This document shows, piece by piece, positions 45,241 to 54,720 of a stretch of 64,000 nt of DNA. The notes beneath the pieces are model-generated. The model ran no database searches, was not told the DNA's origin, and was given only the letters and a program-made list of their open reading frames with translations. The stretch's first letter is position 1. Every line of letters starts with the position of its first letter. The stretch is from assembly GCF_003952505.1 (NCBI RefSeq), contig NZ_CP034450.1:2232001-2296000 (forward strand). The letters run 5' to 3'. Source of the stretch: Mesorhizobium sp. M4B.F.Ca.ET.058.02.1.1. Lineage in GTDB: Bacteria > Pseudomonadota > Alphaproteobacteria > Rhizobiales > Rhizobiaceae. The position numbers and the translations under genes are program-made.

Positions 45241-46668
45241 ATGAAATTCGGGTCGAGCGGCGTCCGAGGTTTGGCTTCGGAATTGGTTGGGAAGCCAAGC
45301 GGACTCTATACTGAGGCGTTCGCCTGGCGTCTGGCTTCAAGCGGCTTGCAATCGAGTGGCGCGGTCTTCGTCGGCCGTGACCTGCGCGACAGCAGCCCGG
45401 CGATTGCCGACCGTTGCATGGCGGCGCTGGCCGCGAGCGGATTCCAGCCGATCGATTGCGGCGTCATCCCTACCCCGGCCCTCGCTTTTTATGCCCAAAA
45501 GCAGGGCGCGGCCGCTCTGATGGTAACCGGCTCCCACATTCCCGCCGACCGCAACGGCATCAAATTCTATCGCCCGAATGGCGAGATCGATAAGGCGGAC
45601 GAGGCTGCGATAACGCAATATGTCGCCGACAAGTCAAATGTGTACGATCCGCCAACTCTTCCTGAGACGACCTGGCCAAGGCGCCATGACGAAGCGATTG
45701 CCGGTTACCAGGAACGCGCCAACGATATCCTGGGGCCGGATTCGCTGTCCGGCATGAGGGTCGGCGTGTATCAGCACAGTTCGGTCGCGGCGGAATTGCT
45801 GGTGCGGGTACTTCGATTGTTCGGCGCCGAGGTGGTCCCGGTCGGCAAAAGCGAAACCTTCGTGCCGGTCGATACCGAAGCGGTGGGCGCGGCCACGCTT
45901 GCGAAATTCAAGGCCTGGAGCCGTGAGTTCAAGCTCGACGCCATCGTGTCCACGGACGCCGATGCCGACCGCCCGCTTGTCGCCGACGAGAAAGGCGATC
46001 TGTTCCGGGGCGACCTGATTGGGCTCGTCACCGCGCTTTTCGTGGCAGCGGATACGGTAGTAACGCCCGTGACCTCCAATTCGGGTATTTCGGATGCCCT
46101 GGGTTTCGAGGTGAGGAGAACCAAGGTCGGGTCGCCGTTCGTCATCGATGGCATGGAAGCGTCGTACCGTGGCGGCAACATCGTCATCGGCTTCGAGGCC
46201 AATGGCGGCGTCCTCCTGGGATCGGATTGCCTGCTGAATGGAAAGACGCTGGCGGCCCTGCCGACACGCGACTCGCTGCTACCGATCCTTGCCGTGCTCG
46301 GCACCATGGCATCGACGAAAAGACCGCTGTCGCGTTTGCGCGAGCTTTGGGACCTTCCGTTCTGCGCGAGTGAGCGACTCGAGAACTTCCCGGTGGAGAG
46401 TTCACGCCGGTTGATGACCCAACTCGCCAACCCCGATGCGCTGCAGCAATTCCTGGCTCCGTTTGGCACTGTTGCCGAAATCGATGAAACCGATGGCCTC
46501 AGGGCGCGGATGGATAGTGGCGAGATCATACATTTGCGGCCGTCCGGAAATGCGCCGGAATTGCGCTGCTATTCGGAGGCCGCGAGCTATGCCAGGGCGA
46601 CGGCGATCGTGGCATTGACACTGGAGAAGGCTCGGGCATTCGCATCTCCGGGCACAGAGGGCATTTGA
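45241..46668 (+). CDS. manB: phosphomannomutase
   Basis: Converts mannose-6-phosphate to mannose-1-phosphate for GDP-mannose synthesis. The protein has 475 residues. The N-terminal KFGSSGVRGL, the phosphoserine loop MVTGSHIPADRNGIKFY (about residue 95), the metal loop STDADADRPLV and the sugar loop GFEANGGVLLGSD are present. The C-terminal phosphate loop RPSGNAPELRCYSEA is also present. The unusual TGSHIP (instead of TASHNP) active-site loop matches the NoeK/ManB group of rhizobia. Its stop overlaps the manC ATG (TGATG). It heads the GDP-D-rhamnose gene set. Confidence 0.92.
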   Translation: MKFGSSGVRGLASELVGKPSGLYTEAFAWRLASSGLQSSGAVFVGRDLRDSSPAIADRCMAALAASGFQPIDCGVIPTPALAFYAQKQGAAALMVTGSHIPADRNGIKFYRPNGEIDKADEAAITQYVADKSNVYDPPTLPETTWPRRHDEAIAGYQERANDILGPDSLSGMRVGVYQHSSVAAELLVRVLRLFGAEVVPVGKSETFVPVDTEAVGAATLAKFKAWSREFKLDAIVSTDADADRPLVADEKGDLFRGDLIGLVTALFVAADTVVTPVTSNSGISDALGFEVRRTKVGSPFVIDGMEASYRGGNIVIGFEANGGVLLGSDCLLNGKTLAALPTRDSLLPILAVLGTMASTKRPLSRLRELWDLPFCASERLENFPVESSRRLMTQLANPDALQQFLAPFGTVAEIDETDGLRARMDSGEIIHLRPSGNAPELRCYSEAASYARATAIVALTLEKARAFASPGTEGI

Positions 46669-48083
46669 TGAAAGTCGTTCCGGTGATCATCAGCGGTGGA
46701 GCCGGCTCGCGCCTGTGGCCTGCCTCGCGGCAGTCGCATCCCAAGCCGTTCCTGAAGGTGGCGGACGGACATTCACTGATCCAGCATACCGCGTTGCGCG
46801 CCGCCTCGATCAGGGACGTCGTCGAGCTGGTCACGGTGACGTCCAGGGAACACCTCTTCCTCACGACAGACGACTTCGACGCTCTGGAGCCCGTTGTTCC
46901 TCAGCGGACCTTCCTGCTCGAGCCTGAGGGCCGCGATACGGCTGCAGCCGTGGCCGCGGCTGCGATCCACGCCAAGGCAATGCAAGGCCCCGACGTCATT
47001 CTGTGCATTTTCCCAGCCGACCACATGATCGGAAACGTGCCAGCATTCCTGAGCGCCGTGGCCAGGGCGATCGAGCATGCCGGGCAAGGACGCATCGCGA
47101 CGCTGGGCATAAATCCGACCAGGCCGGACACGGCCTTCGGCTATATCGAGGCAGACGGCGAAAACGTTGTCCGCTTCGTCGAGAAGCCGGATCTGGAGAC
47201 GGCCAAGGCCTATGTCGCGTCCAAGCGGTTCTTCTGGAACGCCGGCATTTTCTGCTTCCGCGCGCAGGTCATGCTCGAGGCAATGGCCAAGCATTGCCCC
47301 GCGGTGATCGACGCCGTTGTCGCCAGCTACGAGGACAGCCACGTCAGCCGGGGCGAAGGTTTCGCCAACATCGAACTCTCGTCTGAGCATTTCGCCATGG
47401 CTCCGCGCATTTCGCTCGACCATGCGGTGATGGAAAAGGCGCAAAACCTGGCCGTCGTTCCCTGCGACATGGAATGGAACGACATTGGATCATGGAACGC
47501 GATGGCCGAACTGGTCGCCCCCGACCAGAGCGGCAACCGGATTCGCGGTGACGTTCGCATGGTCGACACCGCGGACAGCTTCATCAGTTCCGACAAACGC
47601 GTCATCGGCACTGTCGGCGTCAGTGACCTAGTGATCGTCGATTCCCCGGACGCATTGCTGGTGGCGTCCCGCGACCGCGTCCAGGACGTCAAGAAGCTGT
47701 TCGAATCCCTTAAGGCTTCCGGGCATGAGGCGCACTTGCTCCACAGCACCGTGCACCGGCCATGGGGTACTTATACGGTCCTCGAGGAAGGCGAGCGCTT
47801 CAAGATCAAGCGCATCGAGGTCAAGCCTGGCCGGCGCCTGAGCCTGCAGATGCATCACCATCGTTCGGAACACTGGGTCGTGGTCAGCGGCACGGCCAAG
47901 ATAATCAATGGCGACGAGGAACTGCTCCTGGCGACCAATCAGTCGACCTACATTCCTTGTGGCCATAAGCATCGGCTTGAAAACCCGGGCAAGATCGACC
48001 TGGTGATTATCGAAGTCCAGAGTGGCGACTATCTGGGCGAGGATGACATCGTGCGCTTTGACGACGTATACGGTCGCGCCTGA
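46668..48083 (+). CDS. manC: mannose-1-phosphate guanylyltransferase / mannose-6-phosphate isomerase
   Basis: Type II bifunctional PMI-GMP making GDP-mannose and interconverting mannose-6-P and fructose-6-P. The N-terminal nucleotidyltransferase has ISGGAGSRLWPASRQSHPKP, FPADHMIGNVPAF and VEKPDLETAKAYVASKRFFW. The C-terminal cupin (from about 360) has HRPWGTYTVLEEGERFKIK, QMHHHRSEHWVVVSGTAK and CGHKHRLENPG. ATG 46668 overlaps the manB stop; AGAGGGC precedes it. It is similar to NoeJ, but no nod gene is nearby. Confidence 0.96.
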   Translation: MKVVPVIISGGAGSRLWPASRQSHPKPFLKVADGHSLIQHTALRAASIRDVVELVTVTSREHLFLTTDDFDALEPVVPQRTFLLEPEGRDTAAAVAAAAIHAKAMQGPDVILCIFPADHMIGNVPAFLSAVARAIEHAGQGRIATLGINPTRPDTAFGYIEADGENVVRFVEKPDLETAKAYVASKRFFWNAGIFCFRAQVMLEAMAKHCPAVIDAVVASYEDSHVSRGEGFANIELSSEHFAMAPRISLDHAVMEKAQNLAVVPCDMEWNDIGSWNAMAELVAPDQSGNRIRGDVRMVDTADSFISSDKRVIGTVGVSDLVIVDSPDALLVASRDRVQDVKKLFESLKASGHEAHLLHSTVHRPWGTYTVLEEGERFKIKRIEVKPGRRLSLQMHHHRSEHWVVVSGTAKIINGDEELLLATNQSTYIPCGHKHRLENPGKIDLVIIEVQSGDYLGEDDIVRFDDVYGRA

Positions 48084-49157
<1,074 letters not shown>

Positions 49158-49181
49158 GTCGAGCAGAGAGCCCTTTGCGTA

Positions 49182-50141
49182 ATGGTCGATAGCTTGACGC
49201 ATCGCATTCTGATCACCGGGGCAAGCGGCTTTGTCGGCTCGGCGCTGTTACAGCTGCTCGCGCGAGACCATGGCAAGTGCGAGGTGTTCGCCTTCGGCCA
49301 CGGCAAGGGGCAGATGAACCCGATCGACCTCATGGACAGGAGCGCGGTCGAGGCAGCGATCCGAAAGACCCGTCCAACAGCGCTTGTGCACCTGGCGGCG
49401 GTGGCGGCGCCGGCGGATGCGCGCAACGCGCCGCGACATGCATGGGACGTCAACGTGACGGGGACGATGAACCTCGCCGAATCGGCGATGCGCCATGCTC
49501 CGGAGGCCAGGTTCGTCTATGTCGGCAGTTCGGAAGCCTATGGAGCATCGTTCCAAAGTGCTGCCGGCCGGCCGGTGACGGAAAGCGAACCGCTTCGGCC
49601 GACGACGGTGTACGGCGCCACCAAGGCCGCCGCGGACCTGATGATCGGGCAGATGGCCTATGACGGGCTGCGGGCAGTCCGCTGCCGGCCGTTCAACCAT
49701 ACCGGCCCCGGCCAGTCCGACGCCTATGTGGTTCCCGCTTTCGCGCGCCAGGTGGCGGAGATCGTGGCGGGTAAAAGCGAGCCGGTCATCCATGTGGGGA
49801 ATCTGGAGGTCGAGCGGGATTTCCTCGACGTCCGCGACGTCGTGCGCGCCTATGCGCGTCTGGCCATGGTCGACGTCGATGCCGAACCGGACTGTGTCTT
49901 CAACATAGCGTCCGGACGCCCCCGCAAGATCCGGGATATCCTCGACATGCTTATCGCGCGGTCGGGCATCGATATCGAGGTGCGCACGGATCCGGAAAGA
50001 CTGCGGCTCAACGATACGCCCTTCGCATGCGGTGATGCATCGAAGGCGCGCGACAGGCTGAACTGGAGGCCCATGGTGCCATTCGAGCAGACAATCGCCG
50101 ACGTTTTCGGCTATTGGCGGCGGATGTGCGGCGCCCGTTGA
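49182..50141 (+). CDS. rmd: GDP-6-deoxy-D-lyxo-4-hexulose reductase (RMD), GDP-D-rhamnose synthesis
   Basis: Reduces the Gmd product to GDP-D-rhamnose. The 319-residue SDR contains ILITGASGFVGSALLQLL, VHLAAVAAPADARNAPRHAW, VNVTGTMNLAESA, YVGSSEAYGASF and the catalytic TVYGATKAAADLM, then CRPFNHTGPGQSDAYVVPAF. These resemble RMD rather than the GMER-type fucose synthase, so the product is D-rhamnose (GDP-linked). It lies 24 nt after gmd. Confidence 0.87.
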   Translation: MVDSLTHRILITGASGFVGSALLQLLARDHGKCEVFAFGHGKGQMNPIDLMDRSAVEAAIRKTRPTALVHLAAVAAPADARNAPRHAWDVNVTGTMNLAESAMRHAPEARFVYVGSSEAYGASFQSAAGRPVTESEPLRPTTVYGATKAAADLMIGQMAYDGLRAVRCRPFNHTGPGQSDAYVVPAFARQVAEIVAGKSEPVIHVGNLEVERDFLDVRDVVRAYARLAMVDVDAEPDCVFNIASGRPRKIRDILDMLIARSGIDIEVRTDPERLRLNDTPFACGDASKARDRLNWRPMVPFEQTIADVFGYWRRMCGAR

Positions 50142-50212
50142 ATGCACGCAATCCGGGGCGGCCGGCATAGTTTCCCGCGGAGGCTCATCAACTTGATGTC
50201 CACAGGGCAATA

Positions 50213-51076
50213 ATGTATCGAACCTCGCACACAGCCGGGCCTGGGCAGGACAAACGATCGGGACATATGCTGCCGACTAAAACGGGCTTCCTTGCAGATG
50301 CGTTCGCCGACATAGGCGCGGCGCTGACGAAACATCACCTCGCGACGACTTTCAGCTGGCAGGACGTGGCCCAGCGCTATCGCCGTTCGCGTGTCGGGGT
50401 GTTCTGGCTGACCATCAACATGGGCGTCCTGATCGGCGCGCTCGGGTTCCTCTTCGGCACGCTGTTCCGCACACCCCTGGAGGAGTTTCTCCCCTACATT
50501 TGCGTCAGCCTGATCTTCTGGGGATTCATCGCGACGTCGATCAACGAGGGGTGCATCGCCTTTGTCGGCGCCGAGGGCATCATCCTTCAGGTGCGCATGC
50601 CACTGTTCACGCATGTGTTGCGGACGCTCTACCGCAACGCAATCATCCTCGGCCACAACATCCTGATATACCCCCTCGTCCTGCTGGCCGTCGGGCGCTG
50701 GCCGACATGGCACGTCTTCCTGGCGCTGCCTGGCTTTGTCATTTTGTCGCTCAATCTGCTTTGGATCATGCTCATCCTGGCGGTGTTGTGCGCGCGCTAC
50801 CGCGACATGACGCAGGTGATGCAGAACCTCCTGCAGGTCGTCATGTACCTGACCCCGGTGATGTGGATGCCGCAAACGCTTCCGGACGGCTTCTCGCAGC
50901 GGCTGGTGGAGCTTAATCCCTTCTACCATCTGATCAGCGTCGTGCGGGACCCGCTTCTGGGCGAATTGCCGTCCGCGATCAGCTGGATGGCGTGCGTCGT
51001 GTTCGCGGTCGTCGGCTGGATGGCCGCCCTCGCCCTGTTTGGCAGCTATCGTCATCGCATCCCCTATTGGCTCTGA
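50213..51076 (+). CDS. wzm: ABC transporter permease for polysaccharide export (Wzm)
   Basis: Inner-membrane subunit that exports undecaprenyl-linked O-polysaccharide. Six hydrophobic segments are visible, typical of ABC2_membrane (Wzm, RfbA-type) proteins. The N-terminal YRRSRVGVFWLTINMGVLIG and the C-terminal loop ARYRDMTQVMQNLLQVVMYL, TPVMWMPQTLPDG and LNPFYHLISVVRDPLLGE are family landmarks. ATG 50213 (287 residues, AGGG upstream) or ATG 50267 (269 residues, closer to the usual length) are both possible. wzt follows after 9 nt. Confidence 0.92.
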   Translation: MYRTSHTAGPGQDKRSGHMLPTKTGFLADAFADIGAALTKHHLATTFSWQDVAQRYRRSRVGVFWLTINMGVLIGALGFLFGTLFRTPLEEFLPYICVSLIFWGFIATSINEGCIAFVGAEGIILQVRMPLFTHVLRTLYRNAIILGHNILIYPLVLLAVGRWPTWHVFLALPGFVILSLNLLWIMLILAVLCARYRDMTQVMQNLLQVVMYLTPVMWMPQTLPDGFSQRLVELNPFYHLISVVRDPLLGELPSAISWMACVVFAVVGWMAALALFGSYRHRIPYWL

Positions 51077-51085
51077 ACAACCGCT

Positions 51086-51826
51086 ATGGCTTCCATCACA
51101 TTGACCGGCGTCTCGGTCGAATTTCCGGTGTTCAACGCGGCAAGCCGCTCCCTCAAGAACAGGGTGCTCAGTGTCGCGACCGGCGGCGCGATCGACCGCC
51201 GTGGGGATGGCCATGTCATCGTGCGCGGCCTCGAGGATGTCAGTTTTTCCCTGCGGGAGGGCGACCGGATCGGCCTTGTCGGCCACAACGGCGCCGGCAA
51301 GACGACGCTGCTTCGCGTCCTGTCGGGCATCTACAAGCCAACGAGCGGATCCGCCTTGATCCAAGGCGAATGCGTGTCGCTCATCAATATCTCGCTGGGC
51401 ATTGATCCGGAAGCAACGGGCCGCGAAAACATCAGGTTGCGCGCAGCGATGATGGGCATGCGTCCGGAAGAATTGCGGGAGCAGTATGACGAGATCGCCG
51501 AGTTCACCGGATTGGGCGACTTCCTCGACATGCCATTCCGGACCTATTCGTCCGGCATGCAGCTTCGCCTGGCATTCTCAACGTCCACCGCGATCCGGCC
51601 GGAGATACTCGTGATGGACGAATGGCTTTCGACCGGCGACGAGGATTTCAAGCACAAGGCCGACAAGCGGCTGCGCGAGATCGTCGACACGACCAAGATT
51701 CTCGTCCTTGCAAGCCACTCGCGCGAACTGCTGCAGAACAATTGCAACCGAATCCTGTGGATGGAACACGGCCGCGTGCTGATGGACGGCCCTGCCAATG
51801 AGGTGCTCCCGGCCTATTTTGGTTGA
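51086..51826 (+). CDS. wzt: ABC transporter ATPase for polysaccharide export (Wzt), short form
   Basis: Energises Wzm. The ABC domain has Walker A GHNGAGKTT (about residue 71-79), GIDPEATGRENIRLRAAMMG, the signature YSSGMQLRLAFS and Walker B EILVMDEWLSTGD. It ends at residue 246 soon after the H-loop LASHSRELLQNN. The C-terminal carbohydrate-recognition domain that long Wzt proteins use to select capped O-chains is therefore absent, as in KpsT-like or Klebsiella O2a-type Wzt. No Shine-Dalgarno is seen at ATG 51086, so coupling to wzm is likely. Confidence 0.92.
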   Translation: MASITLTGVSVEFPVFNAASRSLKNRVLSVATGGAIDRRGDGHVIVRGLEDVSFSLREGDRIGLVGHNGAGKTTLLRVLSGIYKPTSGSALIQGECVSLINISLGIDPEATGRENIRLRAAMMGMRPEELREQYDEIAEFTGLGDFLDMPFRTYSSGMQLRLAFSTSTAIRPEILVMDEWLSTGDEDFKHKADKRLREIVDTTKILVLASHSRELLQNNCNRILWMEHGRVLMDGPANEVLPAYFG

Positions 51827-51870
51827 AGCCCATGGCGCGTGCGCTAGATGTGAGGTCTTGCATTTTTAGG

Positions 51871-51911
51871 CAATTCCGGACGGAAAACCGCTTCGCACTT
51901 TTCCCGGGATT
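51871..51911. repeat. second copy of the dispersed repeat
   Basis: Starting CAATTCCGGACGGAAAACCG and continuing CTTCGCACTTTTCCCGGGAT, it matches 35903-35943 except for a few bases (TTCG for TACG, CCGGG for CTGGA). It lies between wzt and the next plus-strand gene. The hairpin portion of the first copy is not preserved here. Confidence 0.7.
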
Positions 51912-51987
51912 ACGCTAAGGCCAATCGACTTTCGGGACCCTAATCTTACGTCGATTGATTTCAGTATCAGATTTAGGGGGCGCACCC

Positions 51988-52773
51988 ATGGACAGCAACG
52001 AGCACGGTTGGTGGCGCGGCAAGAAGGCGGCGCTGGTCGTTGCCCATCCGGGGCATGAGCTGCGGGTCCACCATTGGATGGAGACGGCCAAGCCCCTGGT
52101 CCTCGTGCTGACCGACGGCTCGGGCCATCTCGGTGTTGGCAGGCTCGACCGCACGGCCGAAGTCCTGGCCGGCGCCGGCGCGCGCCCGGCGGCGGCGTTC
52201 TTCGGCAAGATGGCGGACCGGGATCTCTACCGGGCTATCCTGGCCGGCGAAGCGGAGACATTCCAGCAGCTCGTTGACGAAATGATCACGGTTCTCGCCG
52301 GCGAAGCGATCGACTATGTCGCCGCCGACGCGGTCGAAGGGTTCAATCCGGGGCACGACGTCTGCCGGCTGCTCGTCAATGCGGCGCTGGCGAAATTGCG
52401 CGACCAAGACGGCCGTGAGCTGCCCAATCTCGAATTCCCGCTGGAGGCGGGCGCCCTCAGGCGCGAGACAACCTCGCGGGGCGGGATCGAGCTTCACCTC
52501 GACGCCGGGGCGTTCGATCGAAAGCTTGGGGCCATAGCCAATTATCCGGAATTGACCGAAGAGGCCGACCGCCTGCGCGCGGCGCACGGCCTTGCGAGCC
52601 TCGGCGTGGAGCGCCTCAGCCCGGTCGACTATCATCTGGACATTTCGGAATGCTCCGAGCAGCCGCCGGCCTATGAGCGTTGGGGCGAGCAGCGGGTCCA
52701 AAGCGGCTACTACAAGACAGTGCTGCGCTTCAAGGAGCACGTCGAGCCGCTGGCCAGGCAACTGGCGCCATGA
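51988..52773 (+). CDS. PIG-L/LmbE-like deacetylase-family protein with altered motif
   Basis: 261 residues. The N-terminal part, ALVVAHPGHELRVHHWME and LVLTDGSGHLG, has the layout of the GlcNAc-PI de-N-acetylase/LmbE fold. The metal motif usually reads AHPDDE but here AHPGHE, so the catalytic Asp is changed. A second His element is at GFNPGHDVCRLLV. The C-terminal half (after residue 150) is not recognised, and YHLDISECSEQPPAYERWGE is the most distinctive stretch. ATG 51988 follows AGGGGG. It sits just after the ABC exporter genes but faces a divergent-looking gap of 160 nt with a repeat. An amide or N-acetyl hydrolase on a glycan is the best guess. Confidence 0.6.
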   Translation: MDSNEHGWWRGKKAALVVAHPGHELRVHHWMETAKPLVLVLTDGSGHLGVGRLDRTAEVLAGAGARPAAAFFGKMADRDLYRAILAGEAETFQQLVDEMITVLAGEAIDYVAADAVEGFNPGHDVCRLLVNAALAKLRDQDGRELPNLEFPLEAGALRRETTSRGGIELHLDAGAFDRKLGAIANYPELTEEADRLRAAHGLASLGVERLSPVDYHLDISECSEQPPAYERWGEQRVQSGYYKTVLRFKEHVEPLARQLAP

Positions 52774-52812
52774 ATCCCGGGCGCGAGCGCCGGCAGAAAG
52801 TAAGCCAGCAGC

Positions 52813-54327
52813 TCATCCGCCAAGTTCGATCAGGCGCAGTCCCAGCCCAAGCCGTCGTTCATCGCTCGACAGGCCGAGTTGGCGTGGACTTGCCGGATTT
52901 TCGATCCGAAGGCCGATGGTTAGATGCCGGGCGAGCAAGGAACCGGGCGGCAGCGCCACCTTCCAGTCTTGCCGCGCCGCGAACAGCCGTCGTTCAATGG
53001 ACGTTCCGTTGATGAAAAGCTCGGCGGCGACTTCCGAGCGGTGCGCATGAAGGAAAGGCTCCAGAACCAGCCTGAGCGAGGTTGGCGCAGGGCCGTAGGC
53101 TATCTCGAATTCGACCATCGCCAGTTCGCCGTCGGTCCACACGCCCCAGGATTCAACCGCGCCGAACCCCGTCAGGCGCACAAATTTTTCGGGCTCGTCC
53201 GCCAGCGCCAATGAAACCGGCTCGTTCGCCTTGACCGGTTCCAGCCCGGCCGGCAAGCGCGCCAGCCGCGTCAGAAGCTCCTCGCGCTCCGCCATCCACG
53301 GCCATGCCGGCCGCCCCGGCTTCGGCAGCCAGGTCTGCATATGACGCGCCAAAGAGAGGTTCGACGCGTAGCTGGCCGCAGGCGCGGCGCGATGTTGACC
53401 GATCGCCTCGCCATAGAGCGACAGGCAGGCGTCCAACCATTTTGACAGGCTTGCCTCCTGGCGCGTTCGCCTCGAGATTTCGGCTGCGTCGGCTGCATCG
53501 TAGCGATCGATCTCGGCCGCGATCGCCTTGGGCGAGAGGCGCTGCTGCAGCGCCCGCAGTCCGAAGTTGCGCCGCCGCCATGTATCCCAGTTCTCGGAGC
53601 GAGCCATTCCAGCGAGGCCGCGACCGTCGCAAACGATGACCGCGCGGCCGCAGGCCATGGCTTCGAGGGCGCTGAGCGCGGACGCGAAGGCGAGATCGTA
53701 TTGCGGCAGCAGGGTTTCGGGCTCGTCGACGATGTTGCCTACGGCTTCTCCTATCACATCCAGCTCGATGCCCCGCTTCTCGCAGGCTGCCCGCACCGCG
53801 CTCAGATGCTGCGCGTTCTTGGCGAAAGCCAGGGCGCGGCGCGGACGTCCCGGCAGCGGCGGCCCAGGCGCGAAACGGTCAGTGTCGACGGCGTTGAGCA
53901 GCGTGACGATGCGGTCGGCCGGAATGCCCGCTTCGGACTGCAGCCGCTCGGCAACCGTATCGTCGACGGCGACATATTTGCGGACATTGGCGAGAAGCGG
54001 CGGCGCGCTGTGCCAGGCGACGAAATCGTGGGTGAAGTAAACGATGGGAGCATTCGGGAAGCGCGCCGCGGCGATTGCGGTGACCTGGGTGTGGTTGCCG
54101 TGGATGATGTCGACCTCCGCGGCGATGGTCGAGATGTCGTCAGTGACGGGAATGCCGCGCGCCCGGATCTCCTGGGCGATCGGTCCCAACTCGGGCGCAT
54201 AGACGATCGGCCTGTGCCCTGCGCGCATGAGGGCGAATGCGAGCTCCCGGGTGACGATCTCGGTTCCCGAACGGCCCGTCAGATATATGTTGGCGATCAG
54301 GATCGACAGCGGGTGTCTGAGTATCAT
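52813..54327 (-). CDS. glycosyltransferase (GT4-like) with C-terminal beta domain
   Basis: 504 residues. Residues about 1-330 look like a GT-B glycosyltransferase: a glycine-rich acceptor start (YLTGRSGTEIVTRELAFALM), then HGNHTQVTAIAAAR, and the donor-binding ALSALEAMACGRAVIVCDG near 218-236. From about residue 383 to the end is a different, beta-rich domain with FGAVESWGVWTDGELAMVEF and PRQLGLSSDERRLGLGLRLI. A related module ends the membrane protein encoded at 59284-61467. ATG 54327 is used. It is on the opposite strand to its O-antigen neighbours. Donor and acceptor are unknown. Confidence 0.75.
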   Translation of the reverse strand: MILRHPLSILIANIYLTGRSGTEIVTRELAFALMRAGHRPIVYAPELGPIAQEIRARGIPVTDDISTIAAEVDIIHGNHTQVTAIAAARFPNAPIVYFTHDFVAWHSAPPLLANVRKYVAVDDTVAERLQSEAGIPADRIVTLLNAVDTDRFAPGPPLPGRPRRALAFAKNAQHLSAVRAACEKRGIELDVIGEAVGNIVDEPETLLPQYDLAFASALSALEAMACGRAVIVCDGRGLAGMARSENWDTWRRRNFGLRALQQRLSPKAIAAEIDRYDAADAAEISRRTRQEASLSKWLDACLSLYGEAIGQHRAAPAASYASNLSLARHMQTWLPKPGRPAWPWMAEREELLTRLARLPAGLEPVKANEPVSLALADEPEKFVRLTGFGAVESWGVWTDGELAMVEFEIAYGPAPTSLRLVLEPFLHAHRSEVAAELFINGTSIERRLFAARQDWKVALPPGSLLARHLTIGLRIENPASPRQLGLSSDERRLGLGLRLIELGG

Positions 54328-54720
54328 GGGTAGGCAGACTTCCTTACACGTTTGCGCGGCCTGTCCGGGGGTGCGCGGCGCCCCGCCCGGCTCTATAGCC
54401 CATCAATGCTTTTGGATCGCCGAATTCTTTGGCGAGGCCCTTGCACAGGTTGCGGCCCAATCCTCGGAATCCGCCATTGTCGTGGCGTGCACCGCATGCC
54501 ATACCCCCCAGGGCGGCGGCAGGCGCTTGGCGGAGCTGACGCCAAGCAGCGGCGAGAGTGAGATGTTTGGTTCTGCAGCAGAAGTGCGAACCAAGGCGGC
54601 AGCTTTGGAATCCGTGACGTTTATAGATGGCGACAGTGCTCAAGGCTTTGTCGTCATCCCTCCGGACCGTCCCGTTACTGCCGGGACGGGCTGCGTAGAA
54701 CACGCGCTCGAAATTGCCCG
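54328..54720. other. 393-nt divergent intergenic region upstream of the coiled-coil methyltransferase gene
   Basis: Presumably holds promoters for the minus-strand glycosyltransferase and the plus-strand methyltransferase operon. A plus-strand frame (54227-54724) runs through it and ends in an ATGA overlap with the methyltransferase start, but its codon use and antisense overlap argue against a gene. No repeat or clear hairpin was seen. Confidence 0.4.
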
